Of a stretch of 64,000 nt of DNA, positions 51,390 through 60,962 are shown piece after piece. Source of the stretch: Gammaproteobacteria bacterium (GTDB lineage Bacteria > Pseudomonadota > Gammaproteobacteria > Steroidobacterales > Woeseiaceae). Below the pieces are notes generated by a model. That model made no database searches. It was given only the letters and a program-made list of their open reading frames with translations, and had not been told where the DNA came from. Position numbers and translations under genes: made by a program. Location: positions 209,631 to 273,630 of the forward strand of contig JAOTYE010000003.1 in the NCBI GenBank assembly GCA_029862045.1, read 5' to 3'. Position 1 is the stretch's first letter. Every line of letters begins with the position of its first letter.

Positions 51390-52778
51390 TTAAAAGCTGT
51401 AGATGGCGGACAGCGACACCGTGTCGACGAAGTCTGAGAAATCGGCACCGAGGTCGATCTGGGAGTTCTCGAATGCCATTCCGATACCCAGCGACCAGTG
51501 GATAGTATCCGTGCCCGGCGGCAGCAGGGCATGCTCTATCGGCTCGCTGGCTGCTGTGGCCCGTGGGCGATGGTCGGGATCGAGCCACACGCCGAGCCGA
51601 GCGGCAACAACGGGTGTGGATCGGAGGAACACGTATTCGCCGCCCAGGTGGAACTCATTGCCGTCGTTAAGCTCGAGATCTTCAGCGTCAAAATCCTCTG
51701 GGTTGAGGCGATCGAGGATGGTCGAGTATTCGACCCGATTCCAATCGAAGGCGATCGACAAGCGTTCATTCTCTGATCGGAAGACAAATCCCAGACCGTA
51801 GATGTCCGGAAAAGCGCTCGGGGAGGTGCTTTGTCCCACGACGGTGTCGTCAGCTGGCAGGCCGAGGATGGAACCGCTTGGCCCGCTAAGGCTTTCGCCC
51901 CGCAACTCGAAGCCAGGGCCCTCCCGATAGAACCCGCCCATCCTCCATTGTGACGACAGCGTCCACAAGAAGCCGGCGGTCAATCCCAAGTCCCTGTCGT
52001 CAATGTGCAGCGACGTTTGCCAGGCCATCCTCTCCGGCAGATACGAGGTCGGGGCGAAGACCTGCAGGATGAGGTCCTCGTCGGGCAGAAATGCGTTCCG
52101 CACGATATCCACATCGCCTTGGAAATAGACGAGCGACAGGCCAAGGCTCAATGCGTCGGTCAAGCGATAGGCAGCAGAGAGCCCGTAGCTGACGACCGCG
52201 AAATCCGTCCGCATCCTATCGTCAGTGAATCGGCAGCAGGTGGCGTCCACGCCCGCAAAGAGCCCCTGCGTCTGGCTAAAAGATTCGAAATTCGCTAGCT
52301 GGTGGCGGTAAAGGGCGATCGACCAGTTGTCGTACGGGTAGACAATCGACAGGAAAGAGACGCCCGTAACGTCATCGGAAGAGGTGCCGCCGCTCAACCC
52401 GGCCACGACGTCGACGCCGATGCCCGTGGGTTCGCCCTCGACCCGCCCGCGCACCGTAAAGGGTGTGGAGTAGCCCCAGGATCGGCCTTCGAGAGAGACC
52501 TCGGCCCTGGCGATCTGGACAAGGCCGGCGGGGTTGGCGAAAGCGGCGGTGGCATCATCGGCCAGTGCAACGAAGGCACCGCCGAACCCCATGCTTCGCG
52601 CTCCAGGATTCGAGAAGCTGAACTGCAGGGTGGGTGGCACTGTTACGTCCTGGGCGGGGACGGCGCCAGCCGCCAGACACAACGCCAGGGTTGTGCAAAG
52701 GGTTTTTCGGACTATAGGTCCTTGAAAACGTCGAGGAGGGCGTGTGAGAGCGCTAAAATGTTGTCGCAATGTTCCCAT
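51390..52778 (-). CDS. Outer-membrane beta-barrel protein (FadL/PorV-like)
   Basis: The 462-aa product has a signal peptide in residues about 24-43 (LCTTLALCLAAGAVPAQ) behind an unusually long basic N-terminus. The mature start PGARSMGFGGAFVALADDATAAFANPAGL is the FadL/PorV signature, and the rest is beta-rich ending in aromatic SAIYSF. It should be a 14-stranded outer-membrane barrel. The true start may be a little inside the frame, but I see no better codon with a ribosome site. It converges with the VWA gene. Ligand is unknown. Confidence 0.82.
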   Translation of the reverse strand: MGTLRQHFSALTRPPRRFQGPIVRKTLCTTLALCLAAGAVPAQDVTVPPTLQFSFSNPGARSMGFGGAFVALADDATAAFANPAGLVQIARAEVSLEGRSWGYSTPFTVRGRVEGEPTGIGVDVVAGLSGGTSSDDVTGVSFLSIVYPYDNWSIALYRHQLANFESFSQTQGLFAGVDATCCRFTDDRMRTDFAVVSYGLSAAYRLTDALSLGLSLVYFQGDVDIVRNAFLPDEDLILQVFAPTSYLPERMAWQTSLHIDDRDLGLTAGFLWTLSSQWRMGGFYREGPGFELRGESLSGPSGSILGLPADDTVVGQSTSPSAFPDIYGLGFVFRSENERLSIAFDWNRVEYSTILDRLNPEDFDAEDLELNDGNEFHLGGEYVFLRSTPVVAARLGVWLDPDHRPRATAASEPIEHALLPPGTDTIHWSLGIGMAFENSQIDLGADFSDFVDTVSLSAIYSF

Positions 52779-53291
52779 GATTCCGCCGACGGGCGACAGA
52801 CAATGTCAGGTCAAACTGATCCGGAGACTCCCAAGTTTTCTTGCGGCAGGTGATGAACTACCTCCACCACGTCATCAGAAGGGGGAACAGGCGCAAGAAT
52901 TATCAAAACCAGGAGCTTCGACACCAGTTATTCCCGCTTCTTTATACCCCTGTTCTTATACGCGTCTTGTCGAGTAATGAAATAGCGGCTTGTACGCACT
53001 CAATCGACGAAATACCAATCCGCGCTTCGTCCGGATTTGCTTTTCTTGTCGCAAGTCTTCTCATGGCCGTTCTCCGCCTGTCGCGCAGTCGTTTTTCTGG
53101 TCGGATGAGTGTCCGCTCCTGCACGGAAGCAGTCTTTCTGAACTGTGCCGATCCCAGGCAGTGTTCATATGCTGAGCAGGGTGGGGCACAGGCGTCCAAA
53201 GGAATGAGGGGATTTGGCGCCGGCAATTTTCCGGCACTAGTATTGATTTCTATTTGAAATGGTCGCTGAGACGGCGAATTTCATCCGAGAG
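52779..53291. other. Long intergenic region with a hairpin and a partial repeat
   Basis: This 513-bp stretch has base use unlike the coding neighbours and no convincing gene. Near its right end GCCGG (53219-53223) and CCGGC (53231-53235) form a hairpin around CAATTTT, and CCCAGGCAGTG lies about 65 bp before it (53153-53163). The same two blocks in the same order are found in the intergenic region at 56159-56255. Short frames of 95-139 codons here lack ribosome sites and known features. Confidence 0.5.
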
Positions 53292-54851
53292 TTAGTCGTC
53301 TTTGAATTCGGGATGCTCGCTCAGGAACCTTAGCCAGCCCTTTTCCGCGTCGTCGCGAGGAGTTTCCGCTCCCTTGATTACGGCGATGAAACGCTCCTCC
53401 TCTGGATGGAAAGGAGTGAGTGTGCCATTTGTCAAAGCCATCAAGTATCTTCCGTAGGTATGGATCGAATACTGTGCAAGTGCAGAGTACTCATCCCCTA
53501 GCGACACTTCATAGCCGCCTTGTCGTAGCAATTCCAGCTGGGCCGGCGGAAATGCGTTCTTCACGGTCTCCATACGATTCCGGATATGTGCGGCCACTTC
53601 TTCACTGTCGAGTATGTCGGTATGTGTGTTGTCAAAGCCAAACTGCCCACTTGCCTGGCGTTGCGCTTGCGGATGCAATTGACTGGTGAGCGCTACAACG
53701 CCATCACTGTTCTCGCCTATTTTGATGGTACCGGGATTTTGGTACGCATAAATCAATTCATGGTGAACGAAACCCGGCAAGGGCTTTCGATACAGATTGC
53801 CAATGAATGGATTCTCCGGGTTCAAATCTCGCCACGACGGTAAGACAATCAGGCCGTGCTTTTCTCCAGCCGCCGCCGCCGAATGCCCACCGAAGGGACT
53901 TGCCATCGTGACGAACAAATGGACCTGATTTTCACGAAATTTTCCTTCGTATTTATTGATCGCTTCTCTAACAACAAGGCCACCCATACTGTGGGCGATA
54001 ACTATCATCGGCATTCCGCCCGACTGATAAACTTTTCCCGAGAGGAATATTTCATAAAAAAGTTCGGCCATTTGATCGAGGTCACCACCTGAAGGGTAGT
54101 GATAAAACCAGGGCTTGTACCGTGATCGATCCAGCTTCCCTACAAAGGTTGCAAATTCACGAGCGCTTCCGCCAATGCCGTGGACAAAAACGGCAGGAAT
54201 CTTGTAGCCGAGGTCTTCCTCTAAGGCATAAAACATCGTGGGAGCCTGTTCGAGAAAAGACGCAGGATCGTACATCCCCAACGTTGAGAAGCCGCTGTCG
54301 AATATCGGGTCATCCAATGTCCGAATAGTTCCGGAAGGAAAAAACAATGATTCGGAGCGGCCGCGAGTGTCAGGTACGTCGATCGAAACATTCCAATCGA
54401 TTGTGATGGGTTCCGCTAATTGCACGTCTACCTGACCGAGCACTTTGTCCGGTACTACGGCGATGTTTAACTCGATCGATTGTTTCCCGACAACTTCTGA
54501 CTCTTCAAATGCGCCGTCGCCATCGATATCGGCAAAGATAAGCAGATCGTAGCGGCCCTCAGGTAAATTCAATCCGAAGTGCGATCCAGACACCTCAAAA
54601 GACATTGTGTCTACACGTTCATTGGTCTTGTACTTGCTGGAAAACGCAGCAATAGCCTTCGGAATACCAGCATAGCTGCGTTTTGTATCAATGCTACGTC
54701 CATGTACGAAGTACGATTCCCTGTCAATCATGTGCTTTGCATTGACCTGGCCTGGCTCGGCATTCTGAATGCGAGCGTATTCCGCTTGCACGGAAGCATA
54801 TTTGAGGTAGGTGCAAGAGCAAAGGCAAAGCGCCAGGCACAAAATGAGCAT
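53292..54851 (-). CDS. Alpha/beta-hydrolase lipoprotein (PGAP1/lipase-like)
   Basis: The 519-aa protein starts with a lipoprotein signal (LCLALCLCSC), then a beta-sandwich-like region (residues about 60-170, containing DIDGDGAFEESE, an EF-hand-like loop). An alpha/beta-hydrolase domain follows from about 210, with FVHGIGGSARE as the oxyanion region and nucleophile elbow AHSMGG. A late DNTHTDIL probably supplies the histidine. It should be an esterase or lipase facing the periplasm or outer surface. GC content is lower than in surrounding genes, hinting at acquisition, though no mobile element is seen. Confidence 0.85.
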   Translation of the reverse strand: MLILCLALCLCSCTYLKYASVQAEYARIQNAEPGQVNAKHMIDRESYFVHGRSIDTKRSYAGIPKAIAAFSSKYKTNERVDTMSFEVSGSHFGLNLPEGRYDLLIFADIDGDGAFEESEVVGKQSIELNIAVVPDKVLGQVDVQLAEPITIDWNVSIDVPDTRGRSESLFFPSGTIRTLDDPIFDSGFSTLGMYDPASFLEQAPTMFYALEEDLGYKIPAVFVHGIGGSAREFATFVGKLDRSRYKPWFYHYPSGGDLDQMAELFYEIFLSGKVYQSGGMPMIVIAHSMGGLVVREAINKYEGKFRENQVHLFVTMASPFGGHSAAAAGEKHGLIVLPSWRDLNPENPFIGNLYRKPLPGFVHHELIYAYQNPGTIKIGENSDGVVALTSQLHPQAQRQASGQFGFDNTHTDILDSEEVAAHIRNRMETVKNAFPPAQLELLRQGGYEVSLGDEYSALAQYSIHTYGRYLMALTNGTLTPFHPEEERFIAVIKGAETPRDDAEKGWLRFLSEHPEFKDD

Positions 54852-55165
54852 CGGCCTGGTCAGCGCTGTCGGCGGAGCGATACGAAATGTAGCTACTTTT
54901 TTCGCATTTGTTTGCGGCCCTATCAGATACCAAAAAGGGAGAGTGTCGAATATACGCCGGCAACAGAGCTTACTTTAATAGTGGGATACCGAATGAGGCC
55001 ATTCAGGAGAGAATCGGTCGGGGTGAGATGATCGGTTCGCGAACGCGCCTCGGCGAGTAAGGGTAATTCCGAATTGCGCGGCAACCAGAGCGGGCGCACA
55101 AATTGCTCACGAGCTGAATTCAATATCAATGTCGTAACGACCGACGAGAGCGAAACATTAGGATC
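54852..55165. other. Divergent intergenic region without a gene
   Basis: These 314 bp separate the lipoprotein hydrolase from the divergent quinone oxidoreductase. I see no RNA gene or strong repeat; only promoters would be expected. AAACATTAGGATC immediately upstream of 55166 provides a weak ribosome site. Confidence 0.4.
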
Positions 55166-56143
55166 ATGAAAGCAATTGTATTTACGCAATATGGCCCGCC
55201 GGATGGTCTTAAACAAAAAGAAGTCCCAAAACCGACACCGAAGGACGATGAGCTACTGGTACGTGTTCACGCTTCGTCTATCAATTCCTGGGACTGGGAG
55301 TTCCTTAATGGCAAACCGTTCATAAACCGCCTCATGTTCGGACTGCTGCGGCCGAGGCCAGAGAAGCAGATACTCGGCGCTGACATTGCGGGGACGGTCG
55401 AGTCTGTCGGTACGCACGTAACGCGATATCAGAAAGGAGACGAGGTCTTTGGGGATCTTTGGGATAGCTGGGGTGGTTTTGCAGAATATGCCTGCGCCAA
55501 AGAAGCTTCCATGGAACCGAAACCTGCCAATTCCACCTTTGAGGAAGCAGCCGCGGTACCCCAGGCTGGTGTATTGGCCCTGCAAGGAATTCTAAAAGGC
55601 GCACAAGGACGGCCGGGGCAAAAGGTGTTGATTAATGGGGCTGGTGGCGGTGTGGGTACATTCGCAGTTCAGCTGGCCAAACTCTCCGGGGCCGAGATTA
55701 CGGGCGTAGATGCCTCACACAAGTTGCAAGTAGTTCGCTCGGTTGGCGCAGATCATGTTATCGATTACAAGCAAGAAGACTTCACGACAACCGGAGAACG
55801 TTACGACCTAATCATCGATTGTCAGAATTTTCGGTCCATGTTCGATAACAGGCGTGCTTTAAGACCAGGGGGAACCTTTGCGATGGTCGGCGGATCAATT
55901 CCACGCGTCTACCAACTCTGGTTCCTGAGCCTGATTGCGTACCTCACTCGCGAGGACAGGAAACTTTGTTTGGTAGCGGAGGGAGCAAACAAAGGTCTGG
56001 CCGATCTGAAGGAGTTGATTGAGGGCGGCAAGCTCGTTCCTGTTATCGACAGCATCTATCAGTTAAGCGAAGTGCCTGATGCATTACGATACTTCGGAGA
56101 AGGGCGTCACAAAGGAAAAATCGTAATAGCTATGGCTAGCTAG
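55166..56143 (+). CDS. NAD(P)H:quinone oxidoreductase / zinc-less alcohol dehydrogenase of the MDR family
   Basis: The 325-aa protein has the MDR layout: a GroES-like N-terminal domain (LVRVHASSINSWDWEFLNG, ILGADIAGTVESVG) and a Rossmann domain with GAGGGVGTFAVQLAK. The cysteines that bind catalytic zinc are missing, so it belongs to the quinone-oxidoreductase branch. It would reduce quinones or enones with NAD(P)H. No operon partner is present, and a repeat-containing region follows. Confidence 0.9.
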   Translation: MKAIVFTQYGPPDGLKQKEVPKPTPKDDELLVRVHASSINSWDWEFLNGKPFINRLMFGLLRPRPEKQILGADIAGTVESVGTHVTRYQKGDEVFGDLWDSWGGFAEYACAKEASMEPKPANSTFEEAAAVPQAGVLALQGILKGAQGRPGQKVLINGAGGGVGTFAVQLAKLSGAEITGVDASHKLQVVRSVGADHVIDYKQEDFTTTGERYDLIIDCQNFRSMFDNRRALRPGGTFAMVGGSIPRVYQLWFLSLIAYLTREDRKLCLVAEGANKGLADLKELIEGGKLVPVIDSIYQLSEVPDALRYFGEGRHKGKIVIAMAS

Positions 56144-56542
56144 AAGTCTGCCGCCGAACCCAGGCAGTGCTCTCTCAACAAATATTGAAGGGAAAAGGAT
56201 GTAGGTGTCTAACAAGTCACAACGTGTCAGGACTGATCCCGGCAATTTACCGGCAGCGGGCCATCGCTAACCAGCCAATGCCTGTTGCAATTCCCACATT
56301 CGTTCCCGCACCAATTCCACCAAAAGCCCAACCCGTGCAGTCCAGCCGGCGTGATCAGCGGCGATCTGAGCGGCGACGTACATCACATAAGGAGAGCAGA
56401 ACCACGCCTTTTGAGATTGCCTAATAGTTACCGAGTCTTGTCATGCAAGGCTCTGCGGCAATTCCGTATTCAGCGGTCGCTCAATCGGTGCTAAGAGAGG
56501 TGCGACTATCGATGTTTTCGACACCCCGACAAGGACAAATGT
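56144..56542. other. Intergenic region carrying a dispersed repeat
   Basis: The 399 bp between two plus-strand genes hold CCCAGGCAGTG (56159-56169) and the repeat copy at 56205-56255. The remainder has no supported gene. A short promoter for the patatin gene probably lies in the last 100 bp. Confidence 0.45.
56205..56255 (+). repeat. Dispersed repeat, copy A
   Basis: This 51-bp element begins GTGTCTAACAAG and ends in CCGGCAATTTACCGGCA, in which CCGG/CCGG forms a small hairpin. It matches 58814-58864 at about 44 of 51 positions in the same orientation. Each copy follows the end of a plus-strand gene. Confidence 0.65.
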
Positions 56543-58780
56543 GTGTCTCAAATTACCTGTACATCGATCGCGATTGCACGTTTGTTCAACACAATCTCCC
56601 TGATTGTCCTGATCGCAATGTCGGCGAATTGCCTGGCCCAAGATGAGAATACGGCTCGGCCAAAAGTCGGTCTGGTGTTGAGCGGTGGTGGTGCGCGTGG
56701 CGCGGCTCACGTCGGCGTCATTAAAGTGCTCGACGAAATGCGAATTCCTGTCGACTACATTGCTGGCACGAGTATGGGCGCGATCGTCGGTGGTCTTTAT
56801 GCGTCCGGGATGAGTGCGTCGGAGATTGAGCAGATTATTCTCGACGGAGACTGGCAAAATTTACTTTCTGATGACCTTCCGCGTGCTCAACGCACCTATC
56901 GCCGCAAGGCCGACGATCTCGGGTTCCTGGTCGATTTCGATGTTGGTGTCAGTAAGAGTGGATTGATTCTTCCTCAAGGAATAGTGCAAGGTCAGAATTT
57001 CACTATGGCATTGAGACGGTGGCTGCTTCCGGTCGCTACGGTCGACAACTTCGATCGGTTACCCATTCCCTTCGTCGCCATAGCGACGAACCTCATCAGT
57101 GGAGATGAGGTGATCTTGGAATCCGGCGATCTCCCCACCGCGATTCGCGCCAGCATGTCGGTGCCAGGATTATTCAAACCCGTTCGATTGAACGATCAGG
57201 TATTGGTGGACGGTGGCGTCGCCAACAATCTCCCGGTCGATGTTGCGAAAGCAATGGGTGCGGAGACGCTAATCGTTGTCGATGTAGGCTCCCCGCTAGC
57301 GGAGGAGGCGGAACTGAATTCTCCGCTCAAGATCGCCAATCAAATGACGACAATCTTGATCACAGCACGTACTGAGGAACAGAAGCGGCATATAACGCCT
57401 CAGGATGTGCTGATCACACCTGAACTTGGCCTCATGAGTTCACAAGCATTCGAACAGGCAGTTCAGGCAATACACCTGGGCGAGATGGCGGCTCGACAAG
57501 CCAAGTCTGAACTCCAGAGATTCTCGCGTTCGCAAGCTGACTATGTCGCACACCGTCAGGCGGTACTTCAGGCTCGTCCCGACAGTCCCGTGATCCATCA
57601 AGTGTCCATCGATAACGAGTCGCGACTTTCCACCAAAGTTCTGCTGGAGCGGTTAGCAGATCAGCGTGGCCTAACGCTAAACATCGACCAGCTTGAGGCG
57701 GACATTGGCGATATCTACGGGTTCAATACGTTTGAGACCGTAGATTATTCGATTTCCGCAGATGGTATTGAAAATGAACTGTTGATACAGAGTAAGGCCA
57801 AGAGCTGGGGGCCCAACTACCTCCGCTTTGGTATCAACCTTGAAGATGACTTTGACGGAAACAGTAGTTACAACCTCGCGGCCCGGTTCACGAAAACCGA
57901 GCTTAACGCGAAAGGCGGTGAATTTCGCGCCGACATTGTCGTAGGCGAAAACCCACAATTCACCGCAGAGTTCTATCAACCATTGGATTATCGATCCCGC
58001 TGGTTTGTGGACCCGAAGGTGAGCTTCCGGCGCGCAAACGAAGGCCTGTTTGACGCCGGCAAGCAAATTGCTCAGTTTCGTTCCGAGGAAACCGTACTTT
58101 CCGTGGGTGTCGGCCGGCTCTTCAGTAACTGGGGTGAGCTGCGCCTTACCTTGGCGCGACGCTTCGCTGATGAAGAGGTTCGGATCGGTGATCCAGCGCT
58201 TGGTGGCGCATCCGGTGACGTGACCAATTTCACGTTAGGATTTGGCTATGACACGATCGACCGCATCGCTATTCCACGCTTCGGAACAAATCTGCAGGTT
58301 TTCTGGGTGGGTCTTCGCGAAGGATTTGGCGCGAACCAGACCGCGGATATCGGACAGCTGGTTTTCTTGAAACCGCAGACTTGGGGCAAAAACACGCTCC
58401 TGCATTGGTGGGATCTGGGCAGCACCTCCATACCCGGTGATACGCCCCTCAACGCATTCCGGCTTGGCGGGTTCTTCAATCTCTCCGGCTACGCCCCCGA
58501 AGAGTTACAGGGCGACCATCGAGGCATGGGTCGCCTTCTGTACTATCGCCGTCTTAGCGAACGCCCCTTGTCGATGCTTGACACGTCCGTATATGTTGGC
58601 GCATCTGTCGAGGTCGGTAACGTCTGGCAATCGAGAGACGATATCCGTTTCAATAACACACTGTCTGCCGGCAGTGTGTTTGTCGTTTTCGATACGATGC
58701 TGGGGCCTTTGTATCTGGCCTATGGTGTTGCCGAAGGTGATCGGCGGTCCGCGTATCTCTTTCTCGGACAAACGTTCTGA
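56543..58780 (+). CDS. Patatin-like phospholipase with C-terminal outer-membrane barrel (PlpD-like)
   Basis: The 745-aa product has a signal peptide (LFNTISLIVLIAMSANCLAQ), a patatin domain with oxyanion GGGARG (48-53), nucleophile S77 in GTSMG and D223 in DGG, then a POTRA-like segment (residues about 350-430) and a 16-strand-type barrel ending in LFLGQTF. This is the layout of type Vd autotransporters such as PlpD: the enzyme is secreted through its own Omp85-like barrel. GTG 56543 is the start, with AAGGAC 7 nt upstream. It is monocistronic, flanked by repeat copies on both sides. Confidence 0.9.
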   Translation: MSQITCTSIAIARLFNTISLIVLIAMSANCLAQDENTARPKVGLVLSGGGARGAAHVGVIKVLDEMRIPVDYIAGTSMGAIVGGLYASGMSASEIEQIILDGDWQNLLSDDLPRAQRTYRRKADDLGFLVDFDVGVSKSGLILPQGIVQGQNFTMALRRWLLPVATVDNFDRLPIPFVAIATNLISGDEVILESGDLPTAIRASMSVPGLFKPVRLNDQVLVDGGVANNLPVDVAKAMGAETLIVVDVGSPLAEEAELNSPLKIANQMTTILITARTEEQKRHITPQDVLITPELGLMSSQAFEQAVQAIHLGEMAARQAKSELQRFSRSQADYVAHRQAVLQARPDSPVIHQVSIDNESRLSTKVLLERLADQRGLTLNIDQLEADIGDIYGFNTFETVDYSISADGIENELLIQSKAKSWGPNYLRFGINLEDDFDGNSSYNLAARFTKTELNAKGGEFRADIVVGENPQFTAEFYQPLDYRSRWFVDPKVSFRRANEGLFDAGKQIAQFRSEETVLSVGVGRLFSNWGELRLTLARRFADEEVRIGDPALGGASGDVTNFTLGFGYDTIDRIAIPRFGTNLQVFWVGLREGFGANQTADIGQLVFLKPQTWGKNTLLHWWDLGSTSIPGDTPLNAFRLGGFFNLSGYAPEELQGDHRGMGRLLYYRRLSERPLSMLDTSVYVGASVEVGNVWQSRDDIRFNNTLSAGSVFVVFDTMLGPLYLAYGVAEGDRRSAYLFLGQTF

Positions 58781-58813
58781 CCACCGATTTACGACTGGTA
58801 TTTGTGCCGCGGA

Positions 58814-58864
58814 GTGTCTAACAAATCACAACGCGTCAGGACCGAGTCCGGCAATTTACCGACA
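58814..58864 (+). repeat. Dispersed repeat, copy C
   Basis: This 51-bp element beginning GTGTCTAACAAA and ending CCGGCAATTTACCGACA is the second full copy of the repeat at 56205. One arm of the terminal hairpin is altered (CCGA instead of CCGG). It lies 33 bp after the patatin stop and 30 bp before the end of the convergent GH130 gene. Confidence 0.65.
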
Positions 58865-58894
58865 CAAATATTCGATCGCCCGGCAAGCAAGGGC

Positions 58895-59839
58895 CTATTG
58901 GGACAAAGGCGATCGGGCCTTCTTCAGACATAGATCAATCAAGTCGTCGATCTTCGCGACGCCAACACACATGACGCTGTCTGCGCCCCCCCAGTAAATT
59001 TTCACGGTGCCGTCGTCCTCGGCAATAGCACCGCAGGTAAAAACGACATTGTGGACGTAACCGGTCAGCTCCCACGGATCTTCCGGCGATAGTATCCAAT
59101 CGTCGGCAACACCGAGCACTTTGGCGGGATCGTCCAGATCATGCAGCGCCACCCCCAGGCGGTATACCGATCCATCCATAGTCGGAAAAACGCCGTGATA
59201 GATGTTGAGCCATCCCTGCGCGGTCTTGATCGGCGTAGCGCCGGGGCCTATCTTCATTTCATCCCAGTGATACTGGACAGGCTGGATCACCGGCACTGAA
59301 TCACCCCAGTGAACCAGGTCCGGAGACCAGGACAGCCATATGCACCAGGGGTTGATTTCCGAATGGGGCCGATCCATCCGCGCGTAACGACCGTTAAACG
59401 TTTCCGGAAAAATCACGACATTGCGCATGTCTGCCTGACTAATTAGCGACACTCTCTCGACAGTCTTGAAATCGTGCGTTTTCGCCAACCCGATGCGTAC
59501 GCCGAACCTGGAATAAGCGCTATAAGTGATGTAGTACTGATCGCCTATCAAACAGATTCGTGGGTCCTCCACACCGTACTCCTCGTGAATTGAGAAGTCG
59601 CTTTCGCTCGAAGGCACCATGAACGGTTTTGGATCTGCCCGGAACTTGTAACCGTCGTCGCTCCGCGCAATACCGAGAATCGATCGTCCACTTCGCAGAT
59701 GTGAGCGGAACAGCAGGATGTACTGATCCTCATATTTGGTTGCCGCTGCATTGTGCACCGTCTCCACGGAGTAGGGGATGTCGTGCTTGGTCAGGATTGG
59801 ATTGCCCTCATACCGTGTTACTAATGGCTTATTGATCAT
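58895..59839 (-). CDS. GH130-family glycoside phosphorylase (short form)
   Basis: The 314-aa cytoplasmic protein has a five-bladed beta-propeller pattern of family GH130: EGNPILTKHDIPYSVETVHN, SEYGVEDPRI-like EEYGVEDPRICL, PGATPIKTAQGWLNIYHG and the closing FTCGAIAEDDG. GH130 enzymes phosphorolyse or hydrolyse beta-mannosides such as Man-GlcNAc or mannobiose. It overlaps the upstream glycosyltransferase gene by 11 bp, so the two are coupled. It is paired with a longer GH130 member at 61004. Confidence 0.9.
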   Translation of the reverse strand: MINKPLVTRYEGNPILTKHDIPYSVETVHNAAATKYEDQYILLFRSHLRSGRSILGIARSDDGYKFRADPKPFMVPSSESDFSIHEEYGVEDPRICLIGDQYYITYSAYSRFGVRIGLAKTHDFKTVERVSLISQADMRNVVIFPETFNGRYARMDRPHSEINPWCIWLSWSPDLVHWGDSVPVIQPVQYHWDEMKIGPGATPIKTAQGWLNIYHGVFPTMDGSVYRLGVALHDLDDPAKVLGVADDWILSPEDPWELTGYVHNVVFTCGAIAEDDGTVKIYWGGADSVMCVGVAKIDDLIDLCLKKARSPLSQ

Positions 59840-60863
59840 CGCGTGTTTCCCCGTTCAAAATCTCCTGGTAAACGCGAACATAGTCGCGCGCCATACGTGT
59901 GCTCGTAAATCGGTGTTCAACATCAGCCCGGCATTCTGACCGGTCAATTGATCTGATTTCTGCCACCGCATTAATTGCGCTTTCAATGTCATCGACGATG
60001 TATCCCGTTACGCCGTGTCGGATGAGCTCCGGCATCGAGCCACGGTTAAACGCAACAACCGGTGTTCCGCAAGCCATGGACTCGACCAGGCTCAACCCGA
60101 AGGGTTCGTCGAAACTAATCAGGTGCAGTAACGCCAGCGCACCGCCCAGCACGTCCGCCCTCCGATCAGGCCCGACTGAGCCGAGATACTCCACAGACGT
60201 GCCGTCTATATGTGGCTCCACTTCCCTCGCGAAGTAATCCTGATCCTGAATGATGCCAGCGATCACCAGCTTGATCCCGGCGCTTTGCGCCACGCGGATT
60301 GCCTCGCGGACGCCTTTATGCGGATGGATCCGACCAAAGAACAGGAGGTACTCGCCTGCGGTGCCCGAAAATGGAAATTGTGCGAGATCGATGCCGTGAT
60401 GGATAGTGGCAATGTAGTCGAGTTCCGCTGACTTATCTGACTCACTGATCGCCACATAGTGGCTCCGGGCATTGTATTTCTTGTAGACGGGTATTATTTT
60501 TGATGAAGAAAATCCGTGAATCGTCGTTAGCACCGGGGTCTCGACCAGTCCGGAATACGTTAGCGGTAGAAAGTCGAAATTATTGTGAATGATATCGAAT
60601 TCAGCGGCCCGCTCGAAGATCTCGGCAATGTGCAGGCATTCAGCGACCTTTGGATCAATTGAGAGATCTTCCGAATACGGGTGTGGACACACAGCGACCA
60701 GTCTACCGCTGGTTTGCGAGTCCCCGGTGGCAAAAAGAGTCACGTCCAGACCCATTTGTACGAGTTCTTCGGTGAGAAGACTGACCACTGATTCCCATGG
60801 CCCGTAATGGAGGGGCGGAGTGCGCCATGAAATGGGGCTGAGGACTGCAATGCGCATCGACAT
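59829..60863 (-). CDS. GT4-family glycosyltransferase
   Basis: The 344-aa GT-B protein starts with AVLSPISWRTPPLHYGPWE, an acceptor-side N-terminal domain with the GPWE glycine loop common to this group. It has the C-terminal donor site FFGRIHPHKG and DEPFGLSLVESMACGTPVVAF, the EX7E region of GT4. It uses a nucleotide-sugar, perhaps GDP-mannose, on an unknown acceptor. ATG 60863 lies just before the divergent promoter region of the long GH130 gene. Confidence 0.9.
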   Translation of the reverse strand: MSMRIAVLSPISWRTPPLHYGPWESVVSLLTEELVQMGLDVTLFATGDSQTSGRLVAVCPHPYSEDLSIDPKVAECLHIAEIFERAAEFDIIHNNFDFLPLTYSGLVETPVLTTIHGFSSSKIIPVYKKYNARSHYVAISESDKSAELDYIATIHHGIDLAQFPFSGTAGEYLLFFGRIHPHKGVREAIRVAQSAGIKLVIAGIIQDQDYFAREVEPHIDGTSVEYLGSVGPDRRADVLGGALALLHLISFDEPFGLSLVESMACGTPVVAFNRGSMPELIRHGVTGYIVDDIESAINAVAEIRSIDRSECRADVEHRFTSTRMARDYVRVYQEILNGETRDDQ

Positions 60864-60962
60864 GCTTGAATCCGGCGATTCTCAGGAACGTGAATCTTGA
60901 TAAAAGCGTCCGGCGGCCATCACGGCTATAATCCGTACGGTCTGAACCGAGGCCACTGAACC

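Noticed and set aside
52841..53257. 139-codon plus-strand frame (and a 95-codon minus-strand frame) in the long intergenic region
   Set aside because: Start codons lack ribosome sites, composition is irregular and the end of the frame runs through the repeat hairpin.
56205..58864. Repeats as integron attC sites
   Set aside because: GTCTAAC-AA resembles an attC left end, but no GTTRRRY right end, no integrase gene and no uniform cassette orientation are seen.
58873..58915. CGATCGCC/GGCGATCG inverted repeat as a terminator after the patatin gene
   Set aside because: The 27-nt loop is too long, there is no T-run and one arm lies in the end of the GH130 coding region.
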